NCBI GenBank assembly: GCA_009746045.1 | Contig: RPFO01000050.1 | Span: 250,001 to 300,000 of the forward strand | Origin: Mesostigma viride | Lineage: Eukaryota; Streptophyta; Mesostigmatophyceae; Mesostigmatales; Mesostigmataceae | Reading direction: 5' to 3' | Length of the DNA: 50,000 bases | Shown here: positions 40,722-50,000 of the stretch, piece by piece | Layout of the letters: each line of letters begins with the position of its first letter | Position numbering within the stretch: the first letter of the stretch is position 1 | Notes under the pieces: model-generated | What the model saw: the letters and a program-made list of their open reading frames with translations, nothing else | Database searches by the model: none | What the model was told of the DNA's origin: nothing | Position numbers and translations under genes: made by a program

Positions 40722-40900
40722 CAATTGAATGTATGAATTATATATACCAGCTAGCTTCCTGATGAGGTATCTTTGGGATCCCTGAGTGATGCACATCAGT
40801 AAGGGGGCAGGAACCGTGGTCTCCCTTGAAAGGCCGGCCGGCCACAGGTTCAGGTCAATTGATGGTGCTATCTAGACAACAATTGCTTTGACACCGTCCA

Positions 40901-41444
40901 TAAGTAAGTAAGTAAGTAAGTACTTGCGTGTCATGCGCAAAGGCATGCCACGGAGTACTATGCTAATGTCATTAGAAAAATAATTACACAAAAGTTTAAA
41001 CAAATATCGTCTGCATCATCCCCCAACCGTTAAGCACTAGATGGGGATGTAATCCTCATCCGAGCTGTCCTCTACTGTAATGGCAGACGAGGCGGTAGTG
41101 TAGCGGCTATCCTCAGGACCAATAACCTCCACCTGCGGACTTCTACCCTGGCTAGCAACGGGCCGCGGGGCCCGTGGGGAGAAAACAGGAGCATACCCCT
41201 CGGGGAGTTGCTTATCGCAGATGGCAGCCCATTTCTCCTTGTCGATCATGCGGGCGCGGAGTACGGATACACCGTCCATCTCGCTGTCCAGTGTGCATGA
41301 CAGTAGGGAACGACACGAAAAGTATTCGGCAGCAAGCTGCCAGTGTTGCTCGTATAAATGCATGTAAAATTTATTGGCTGAAAAAAGTAAAACGCTATCT
41401 TCGTCAGCTTGCCCACTATCCAAGTCAGAAAATACATCTAACAA
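40901..41444 (-). mobile_element. (CTTA)n-tailed element carrying an unknown ORF
   Basis: On the minus strand the order is an open frame ending at 41037, about 60 bp of untranslated sequence, a conserved terminal segment (40973-40921, nearly identical to 7790-7737) and a (CTTA)5 tail at 40920-40901. This is the layout of a retroposon 3' end. The upstream limit is unknown and may overlap the 3' UTR of the TMEM237-like gene. Confidence 0.5.
41037..41444 (-). CDS. Hypothetical protein, possibly the C-terminal part of a transposon ORF
   Basis: A 135-codon frame with coherent amino-acid composition. It has a first half with aromatic residues (FYMHLYEQHWQLAAEYF), a central MIDKEKWAAICDKQLPEGYAP and an acidic end (ITVEDSSDEDYIPI). 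I do not recognise a family. It lies about 50 bp beyond the stop of the TMEM237-like gene on the same strand and just before the CTTA-tailed terminal repeat, so transposon origin is favoured. It has no convincing own start. Confidence 0.4.
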   Translation of the reverse strand: MLDVFSDLDSGQADEDSVLLFSANKFYMHLYEQHWQLAAEYFSCRSLLSCTLDSEMDGVSVLRARMIDKEKWAAICDKQLPEGYAPVFSPRAPRPVASQGRSPQVEVIGPEDSRYTTASSAITVEDSSDEDYIPI

Positions 41445-41496
41445 CTATTTAAACTCATGTTACTGGTCGGCATGAGGGCTTCAATAGCCCTTCCCA

Positions 41497-44400
41497 TCAC
41501 CCTTTAGTGTGATCAGCCGCTTGCGTGCCCTGGCCGGCCTTGGCGTTTGCCTCCGCCTCGACGGCCTCCCTGCGCAGCCGCGTGGCCTCCTGCTGCCGCT
41601 TGGTGAACTCGGAGCGTGGTTGCAGGTCGTACACGACGAGCACCCATGCGATGAGCGACGCCGCCAGCTGACACCCCGAAACAAGTCCAGTACCCCATCA
41701 AGCCGGCAATTGCAATGGGTCGAACACGCGACATCAAGTGGGGAGTTGAGAGGATTGCGAAATTACCAAGAGACAGTAATGCCGAAAAGAGGGAGATCTA
41801 ACCCCGTAGGCATTTTCCGACTGGAAGTGCTCTCTGACTACAACAAGTGCCCTCTGCATAGTACAAGTTCTATTTCAATGATGATAACAAATAAGTTCAC
41901 AATGTTCACATCAGCTGCTATCTACAGTGCTGTAAGCGGAACCACAGACATGATAACAAACAAGCTGCTAGTATAAAAGCTAGCCCTTGCTGTCAAATCC
42001 CTTGCTGTAGTCAATGCATCACGTCAGTAATGCCTAGTTTGAAAATCATCCACCTCATTCTACTTGCCAGCATGCCTGCCTGCCTGCATAGTTGTCTCAC
42101 TTAATGCATCGCTCCCATCACGACTCACCCGCACTACATTGCCCAGGTGCCACAGCTTGACCTTCTTGTCAAAGTTGTCCGTGGCGCCGAACTTGTCGTA
42201 CCACCTGGAGGGTCAGAGAGAGTGGGGACCCGACATGGGAGGTAGAGGGGAGACAGCATTGGACACGCATGTGAGTAAGCCCACAGCATCGGCAGCAAGT
42301 GGCACAGGGAGATGATGCGGCCAGATGCGCTAAGCGTGTGGCACGCGTGTGCTAGTGACCCTATCAGGCCACTAGCGCTCCCACGTACTAGCTAGGGCAA
42401 CAGCTCATGAACATCCAAACTAGAGCCGCAACTTTGCTTATGGCGGCCGAGAGCCTACCCTTGGTCGTGACCCAGAGCCCACCGGGGAATGTAACTCTGC
42501 GCAGCAAGTGTCATACACAGCACGTTGCATGCGTTGCATGCGTAGTTATTTGCCAGTATTACATGCTCACCGCGGTATGTGCAGCTAATTAATGGTTATA
42601 GTATACTGCATAGACCGTAATGCAGGTAAGTGCTTGGTACAAGTCGTTGTATGCACGGCAAATAACATATACAGCATGCAGCACACAGAGGTGAACTTTG
42701 CTCGTGCTCACCGTGGAATGCGTAGTTCCGTGTAATGCATCAGGTCCTCAATCGGAGCGATCAGCAGCGACACCACCAGCGCCGCCAGGTAGAGCTGGAA
42801 GAGGGAGAGGGAGAGGGAGAGGGAGAGGGAGGGGGAGGGGGAGGGGGAGGGGAGGGGAGGGGGAGGGGAGGGGGAGGGGGAGGGGGAGGGGGAGGGGGAG
42901 GGGGAGGGGGAGGGGAGGGGGAGGGGAGGGGGAGGGGGAGGGGAGGGGGAGGGGGAGGGGAGGTGGAGGTGGAGGTGGAGGTGGAGGTGGAGGTGGAGGT
43001 GGAGGTGGAGGTGGAGGTGGAGGTGGAGGTGGAGGTGGAGGTGGAGGTGGAGGTGGAGGTGGAGGTGGAGGTGGAGGTGGAGGTGGAGGTGGAGGTGGAG
43101 GTGGAGGTGGAGGTGGAGGTGGAGGTGGAGGTGGAGGTGGAGGTGGAGGTGGAGGTGGAGGTGGAGGTGGAGGTGGAGGTGGAGGTGGAGGTGGAGGGCG
43201 AGGGCGAGGGGGAGGGCGAGGGCGAGGGCGAGGAAGGGTGGGTGGTAGGTATGGAGCGGGGGGGGAAGGGTAAGGGAGAAAGACACAGCGCAGCTACCGG
43301 TAAGTCCCCCGATGTGTGAATGCACACCTGTCATCCATCAGAATACGTCAAGTTTGTGGTAACTGGCACTCACAGCTGCACAATACCAAGAGTGCCTCAC
43401 TGTGAAACCAAAGCCAACATAGATTTGCTTCCATGCAACACCCATGCAGGATGGGCTTGGTCAAGAGAGAATGCAGGAAGAGAGCATTCCAGAGCTTCGC
43501 CCCTGTTGTCGCGTGTCTAGGGTTCAGGGTTTAGGCTGGGGGTCAACGAGTGCTGCATGAAATGAACTAGTCAAAGGCAGTGCAGGGCCAGCGGGTCGAA
43601 GAAAAGCTTAGGCTGGTTGCTCCCTTCCAACTAAATGGGTGAAAGGCATGGGAAAATAAAATGTTGATTAATTAATTAATAGCACGTCCACTGCGTCATG
43701 TGAGCAAAAAGTAAATATTCAATGAAGGGTACGTGATAGGGTCCAGGTAAGCCCCTCTGTCGCCACCTGGACATGCCTCGTGCCCGCCCATACTAAACAG
43801 GTAGTCATGCCGTGTCAGGCAAGAAAACCCAGGGCGAGGACATTCTTGTCTGCCAACGGACTGTCCTTGGTTGCAATGCTGAAGAGGGCCTTATGTGTAC
43901 TATGCGGTGACAGAGCATAGGGTCAGCTACCATCCTCTGTGAGGTGTGTGTGCTCGCTCACCAGGATGATGATGCCGTTCAGCAGCCGCTGCGACACGGT
44001 CAGCAGCCGCTGCCCCGCGAGCATCTTATCCTTGACAAAGCTGGTGGAAGGCAAAGGGGTGTGGAAAGGGGGGTGGAAAGGGGGTGGAAGCAGCCAACGT
44101 GGCAGTGAGGGCGAGGCGACATGAGAGCAAGCGAAGCAAGGCGCCAAGGAGCGAGGAACAACCAGTACTGGAAACCAAACCCTTGCCAAAAGGGCGGAGA
44201 ATCGCAAAGCGTTAGCATGGAACCCACTGGTCACTATGCTGGTCGCGATAACTGTTGGGTGGTTGTCTTGTTACAAGGGGCTGGCCTTGCTAAGCGTTAG
44301 CATGGAACCCACTGGTCACTATGCTGGTCGCGATAACTGTTGGGTGGTTGTCTTGTTACAAGGGGCTGGCCTTGCTAAGCGTTAGCATGGAACCCACTGG

Positions 44401-47400
44401 TCACTATGCTGGTCGCGATAACTGTTGGGTGGTTGTCTTGTTACAAGGGGCTGGCCTTGCTAAGCGTTAGCATGGAACCCACTGGTCACTATGCTGGTCG
44501 CGATAACTGTTGGGTGATTGTTAAAAGGGGGTTGCCTTGCGAAGCCCTCGAATTGACGGACAACAAGGGCAAGCAGCGAGCGATAAACAAAGAACATGGA
44601 AACATGATGGCGAGGAACCAAGGACGACGCAGATAGCCGAGGAGGGATGGAGAGCCGTGCAAGCGAGGGGGAAACCGCATTTGGATGAGTGAGAAACAGA
44701 GCCGGGCCATCATGGCAAAGGCCACCACGTTCCATGAAGGAGACTAGGCTTCGAGAGGCTAGGCCACCCCTCGTCCCAGGGGGTCGGTTGGCGCGGACCT
44801 AGGAGGTGTTGGCACTAGCTGGAATATCATGTGTGGAATAGTGGCAAGTGCCATGCTGGTAGCGGCGTGGGAAACCCATGCCTTCATCCAAACCACTATG
44901 TGTTGGCATGGGATCTAAACCACTGCGTGGTCGCATCCGCATGGCAGACCGCAATTGAAGGATGCGTCTAGGCAGGGCAGGTCGTTTCGCATAATGCGCG
45001 ACAAGACAGCGCCAGCGCTTCGGCTATTGTGCAGTCGACCATTCAAGGGGCTGAAGGGTGACGAGGGGGGAAGGGACAAGGCAGCCACGCCAACTCCCAT
45101 CTTGCTATATTATTACTTTTTGGCTAGGCAAGTGGCCTACATGACAGTTAACAGTGGGCCTACCGGTTGCCCACCGGTAGCTGGCGGCCATCAGCCCCAC
45201 CCAGGGTTCGATGCCATGTGTAGTCCAGTGTCATGTGTAGTGGTGGGGTGGGAGAAGGGCCATCATCGATTGCTTGCCGATAGGTACCATTGTTGTCAGA
45301 AAGCAACAAACGTGAAAACACTAGCTGCCCAAATCTGAGATTCCGCGGATAGGTACCATGATTGGAACATTGGACACACCCAAGGGACAGTGTGTTGTGT
45401 TGTGTTGTGTTGTGTCGTGTCGTGTCGTGTCGTGTCGTGTCGTGTCGTGTCGTGTCGTGTCGTGTCGTGTCGTGTCGTGTCGTGTCGTGTCGTGTCGTGT
45501 CGTGTCGTGTCGTGTCGTGTCGTGTCGTGTTGTGTTGTCTTGTCTTGTGTTATGCTGTGTGCTGTGTGCGTGGGGGGGGAGATGGACCCAAATCTGCGCG
45601 CGTCACCACCGCGGGCGTACCGATTGGTAGGCGGCAGCCAGCAAGACCAAGGGGCTGGTGCCTTGTGCTCAGGGAGAAGCGCTAGGAGTAAACTAATAAT
45701 CAACCGCGGTGGCCCGGTTCATGAAGGAATGATCTGGTGGATGAGGAACTAATGATGATCTGGTTCATAAGCATACCGGTCGGTGGCCGCGAGCAGGGAC
45801 ACGGAGATGAGGAAGATGACGCTGCGCTGGTTGTCCACCGCGATGGGCGCGTAGTAGGACAAGAAGTGGATGGGCAGGTCCTTCACCTTGAGCACGTACG
45901 TCATCCAGCTGGGGCAAGTGGCATACAGGAGGGAAGGGGGGCGTTTGTGAAGGTTTTTGTGGTGGCCGGTGGAGGGCGTGGTGGTGGGCAGGATTGGGGC
46001 GGAAGCGGGGGCAGGTGGCTGGGTTAGAAAGCGCGCAGATGGGCACACAGGTGGACAGATGGGTGGGCAGGCAGACGTCAAGCATGAACAGTGCAGAATG
46101 CGTTCGCTGGAAAAAAAAAAGCCATCCCTGGGAGAAGCGGATGAGGAGGCCCTGATAGGGGCCTCTGCCAACCAATTCAATCCATGTTCGTTCAGGAGGC
46201 CCTCATCCTCACCATGTATGACGACAGGAGGCCAAAAGGGAGGTAAGGGGTGCTGTCTGGATGAAACAAACGGTTGCTTTTCTATTTGTGACTCGCATGA
46301 AACAAACTGTTGCTTTTCTATTTGTGACTCGCATGAAACAAACTGTTGCTTTTCTATTTGTGGCTCGCCCCCAGATCAACAAATATAGGACCAATGGGGG
46401 AGCACACGAATAAAGACAGATGAACTAGCAACAAAAGATCAGACTTGTCGGCTCGCTGTGACCCTGCGACCGGGGCCACCAGCCATGCCCATCTACAATC
46501 CACCACCCCAGAGCGCTATTCAACTGCCATAGTTATCGTTACTATCGTTTATTAATATCAATAACATTTCTTGCGCCCGCTTACAGCAACACGAGGGCGG
46601 TGCCCCCCAGCAGCCCTTGGAAGAAAAAAGCGGCGCCCGACAGAAAGTTGCCGACCGCATCGCACGCTTGGTAGAGCAGCATCTGCAGCGTGGCGGAGGT
46701 GGTGGGGTGGCGGGTGGCAGCAGGTGGGGGCAGCAAAACAACGCAACACGTTGGTGGCAATGGGAATAGCTCGCAATTGAACAGTTTGTTTCCATCCATC
46801 TGGACTGAATGGGGGCGGCCACTGGGGTATCCGCGGAGCCAGACGGGAAACTGCAGCAAACCACGTACCCCCCCGTAGCTGATGCGCTCCTTGGGAGGGG
46901 CCTCGGCCGCGGTGGCTTCAGCGGCTGCAGCCGCGGCGTCGGCAGTCCCATGCCGGTGGAAGCGGGTCTTCCAGGACTTGCCCGCGATGCCCGCCCCTTT
47001 GTGTGGGGCCGCCCTGTGGTATGCCATCACATTGTGTGCACCAGGAATGGGTGGATGAGAAAGGCATGCGCATGTGAGGCCTGGCTTGCACACAGTACAG
47101 GTAGAGAATAGTAGCCACTCTCGGTCGTCAAACTAGTGCCACGAGCAATCATGCATCCTTAAAAAAACAAAAATCGACAACGTTGCAATTATGATTAGTA
47201 CAGCGCAGGAGGACCACGATGTATATCAAGCTCATGCAGCATGGCCGGTGCCGACATGACTCAATGACTATAGACTATGAACTGGCACCGAAGGTTGCAG
47301 AATGAATAGATCCGCCGCAGGCAGAATGGATCCGCGCTTGGAAGCATAACTCCCCCACTCACCGGTAGAACTTGCCTCCTGTCGAGCTCTCCACAAACAG

Positions 47401-50000
47401 GTTGGTTCTCTCCCCCGTCACCTGCCAGCAGCGCGCCAGGTGGCACAGACAGATGATGGGCAGGGATACGTCAGATTTCCAAATGCCATCCCCACCTTCC
47501 CCATGCCACTGCGCAGTGTCACTGTCACGCGCCACGAAATTGTGTCCCGCGATGGTATCCATCAATGGGCAGCGCTGCATCTTCCTGACTCTGTTGGAAC
47601 CGCCATCGTGGTTGGCCTGTAATGATGACAGTGGTTGCCCTGTAATGATGACAGTGGTTGGTCTGTAATGATGACAGTGGTTGCCCTATAATCATGATAG
47701 TGGTTGGTCTGTAATGATGACAGTGGTTGCCCTATAATCATGATAGTGGTTGCCCTGCATGGGTGGTCGCTGCAGCATCAGGTCTGTGCTGACGGGCTTC
47801 TGGCACACTGATTGTGCGCAAACAAGGCAACGACAGCGACAACCAAGGATCTGTGTGTGAAATGCCGATAACCACAGCGAATTATACTGTGCCCAGGCTC
47901 AGTCATAATGCCAGGGATGCATCAACTACATCAAACAAATAAGGTACTTCAAGTACTACTAGAATACATTGAAGGCAGGGGCAACCGTACCTCACCATCC
48001 CCGCCGCCTCCAAACGCCAGCAGCCCCGTGACCTCGTTGTACTGGTACGCGCCGTGCACGATGCCTGCTAGAGACGGACACGGGGGGACAATGTGAGGCC
48101 TTGTGCTAGCGACCTTGTGAGAGGGGTTCACACGCAAAAACAGCACGGGGGTGGGTGGTGGGGGGGCAGTGCCTGCAACACAGCATCATGAAGACCATGT
48201 TTGTGACTACCCGTGCAAAACCCTTGAGTGTGGACAAAAGCAAAACAAGCGACCGTGAACACAGCTGCACTTGGCCTAATCTGTGAGAAGTGCGGTCCCC
48301 CTAATGAATGTATGTACATGGCCCTTAACGAGCGAGCTGCACAGCACAAGGGCATGCAGTTGAAGTCCAACAAAATTAGGGCATCAGCGACCACGGTGGA
48401 AAAGACAAGGGGCACAGGCAGCAACATTATTTTAGGCACGTGCGAGGATGCGCGTACGCTGACTGATTGTCGAAGAAAAGCATGCAAAGTGCAACGTGCA
48501 GGAAAGAAGTGGCAAAATTCCTTCTTCTTCCTCGCTGTGGCAAGACTTCATGCTGATCCTGGCAGACCCTAGCCAGCAGCACGGCAAGTAAACATGAGAC
48601 ACACACCGTGCGGCGAGTGTGGTGACTGGTGACACCCTGGCAAACATCCCAGTGATTCCTACCTATTCCAGTACTGAAGCTCCCATCAAGCATGGCCTGG
48701 CAACAAGTACCGATACCAACCCCTGTTAGGCGGTCGCTATCTGAAGCGGTAGAGCAACAAGCGAGCGCACACACCATGACATGGACCACGATCTGCACGC
48801 ACCATCGGCGGCCACAATCTGCAAGCCGTCGCCATCCCGCACACTTCCGTCCGAGCTGACCACGCTGGGCCGTGGTGCGCCGTTGCCTGGTGGCGCCATG
48901 CATGGGCAGCAAGCCGGATGGGCAACAAGCACCAACCGACATCCAGCAAGCGAGGCCAACAGCCGGCAGATCCAAAAGAAGGCGAGACCAACGGAAGGCA
49001 AGGCCAACCGCCAGCAGAATAGAACACAAAGCAGCAAGCGTAGTTGCACGTTGGCAAATGCAAGCATGCATGGTTGTTTCAGAGCACAAAAACCAGCGCA
49101 AACTCCCGCAATACTGACCCACCGCAATCCTGAGGGCTGACTAGCTTATTCCTTGAGGGCTGTTGCCCGAGCCGAGGCAGACCGGTGGCCACGTGAACTT
49201 GCAACACAACCAAGGAACTAAGAACTCAAGAACAGACCCCTCAGCAACAGGTGGCCCTCGCAAAGCCGAGTCTATGGGCGCCACGCTAGCCCGGGGACCC
49301 ACATGTAGAATACGGGCCCTATTGGCATGCCTGATGTGACATAAAAGAGACAATAACATACCTGTTATGATGAGGACAGGGTGGATGCTCTCCAAAGGAA
49401 CAGGTGGCAGTATGCCACCTAGAGAGGGTACCAGTGACGTTAGAAGAACCGACAAAAGCATGGAGTCTTTGCGGGAGTAACGCCTCTACAATCCACAGAT
49501 TTGGAGGCCACAAACCACAAAGATACACACTAGAGCATACCGCAGTGCCACAAGGCACCACCAGCTTCAAGGGCCTTGAGAAAGGCCCAAAGGCTAAAAA
49601 ATGATTGATCAAGTCCACCACATCACAAGTGCCCACATTCACCACCAGGTCTACAAGAGTTGCAGCGGCTACAATGTCCACAAAGCCTCACATGGGCTTA
49701 ACAAATCCACAACAAAAGGCCATAACTTCACGGCGGCACACAATCCAAAGAGCATAACCCACGTACCGCCTTTAATGCTGTCGCTGCGCGCCTTGCTCTG
49801 CCGGCTCGCGTTTGGGTCCACGTTCTCGTCCCCCCCCCCATCCTCCCCCTCCCCCGCCTCCTCGGCTACCAACTCGGACTCCTCGTCCCTCCTCCTGCCC
49901 CTACCAGGCCCCTTGTGGCCCCTCCGGCCGCCCTCCCCTTGCCCGCGCGACGTCCTCGCTCCCTCCTGCTCCCCGTCACCACCGTCCACCAACCCTTCCT
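41497..50000 (-). CDS. Four-transmembrane protein, probable TMEM237 homologue (5' end outside window)
   Basis: TMEM237 is a ciliary transition-zone membrane protein in animals. Minus-strand exons: 49767->50000, 47991-48064, 47363-47421, 46869-47013, 46585-46682, 45777-45908, 43962-44040, 42712-42794, 42129-42204 and 41497-41667. Phases agree and all introns are GT-AG; about 382 aa are visible. The N-terminal part is basic then acidic (RRRDEESELVAEEAGEGEDG). It is followed by NLFVESSTGGKFYR and an Ala-rich stretch. Four hydrophobic segments follow: GAAFFFQGLLGGTALVLLWM, SVIFLISVSLLAATDR, LLNGIIILLYLAALVVSLL and LAASLIAWVLVVYDLQPRSE. Spacing, the 'A-x-DR' after segment 2, and the 'LYxxALxxSL' and 'WVxxxxxPxxE'-like phrases follow TMEM237. 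The donor of exon 2 could alternatively lie four bases earlier in the transcript (at 47995). The end is a charged helix and TGA. Family call is from memory of motifs. Confidence 0.7.
42797..43235 (+). repeat. GGGAGG/(GGAGGT)n purine array in a TMEM237-like intron
   Basis: A GGGAGA block, a GGGGGA/GGGGA block (about 42828-42960), about 39 copies of GGAGGT (42961-43195) and a GAGGGC block. In the transcript it is a pyrimidine array of about 440 nt ending three bases before the AG of the exon at 42712-42794. Confidence 0.95.
44205..44515 (+). repeat. 85-bp tandem repeat in a TMEM237-like intron
   Basis: Three and a half nearly identical 85-bp units starting aagcgttagcatggaaccca (near 44206, 44291, 44376 and 44461). 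The last unit diverges after tgttgggtg. Confidence 0.92.
45388..45545 (+). repeat. (TCGTG)n/(TTGTG)n pentamer array in a TMEM237-like intron
   Basis: About 25 TCGTG units bordered on both sides by TTGTG units, consistent with CpG decay at the array edges. Frames give CRVVS artefacts. Confidence 0.93.
46257..46368 (+). repeat. 36-bp tandem repeat in a TMEM237-like intron
   Basis: Three units of atgaaacaaac(g/t)gttgctt plus ttctatttgtgactcgc. Confidence 0.92.
47605..47760 (+). repeat. 23-bp tandem repeat in a TMEM237-like intron
   Basis: About seven units of tggttgccctgtaatgatga plus cag, with alternating ccctgtaatgatgac, ggtctgtaatg and ccctataatcatgat forms. Confidence 0.9.

Noticed and set aside
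42698-43334. Gly-rich, Glu/Val and His/Leu frames of up to 208 codons
   Set aside because: Purine array in the TMEM237-like intron; only 42712-42794 on the minus strand is coding.
45296-45752. CRVVS and RHDTT repeat frames
   Set aside because: Pentamer array artefacts.

Overview
The window looks like nuclear DNA of a flagellated green alga. The genes are intron-rich with GC-rich exons and GT-AG introns packed with low-complexity DNA. TGTAA, the usual chlorophyte polyadenylation signal, follows at least two stop codons. One gene is a plant-type CNX1 with E and G domains fused, one is a plastid-targeted NAD-type GAPDH, and one resembles the ciliary transition-zone protein TMEM237. I cannot name the species. 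All gene models were assembled by eye from homology, reading frame and splice-site phase.

Layout. Positions 1-8270 form a transposon graveyard. It holds two tail-to-tail LINE-like copies that carry only an ORF1-type domain and end in (TTAA)n. A 1.7-kb piggyBac-like element with TTAA target duplications is nested in one of them. A degenerate reverse-transcriptase gene is split by a 728-bp insertion made of two 332-bp direct repeats with strong hairpins. At 8275-12706 (-) lies COP9 signalosome subunit 1 (4 exons, 444 aa). It is divergent from CNX1 at 14512-27824 (+; 14 exons, 685 aa). Their shared upstream region holds a 974-bp hAT-type element with a perfect 8-bp target duplication. CNX1 converges on a plastid-type GAPDH at 28720-33142 (-; 4 exons, 432 aa). 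Positions 33143-41450 are a second transposon-rich block: LINE reverse-transcriptase relics, three copies of a 3' end with a (TTCAA)n tail, more (TTAA)n 3' ends, a 473-bp inverted-repeat element and a (CTTA)n-tailed element. From 41497 to the right edge (-) runs a 10-exon, four-transmembrane-segment protein, probably TMEM237, whose 5' end lies outside the window.

The four host genes are not an evident pathway cluster: protein-degradation control (CSN1), molybdenum cofactor synthesis (CNX1), plastid glycolysis (GAPDH) and cilium gating (TMEM237-like). The striking feature is how heavily introns and intergenic DNA are built from tandem arrays and transposon-derived repeats. These include duplicated splice-site segments in CSN1 and arrays that serve as polypyrimidine tracts next to splice acceptors. 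No CRISPR array, rRNA or intact tRNA was seen.
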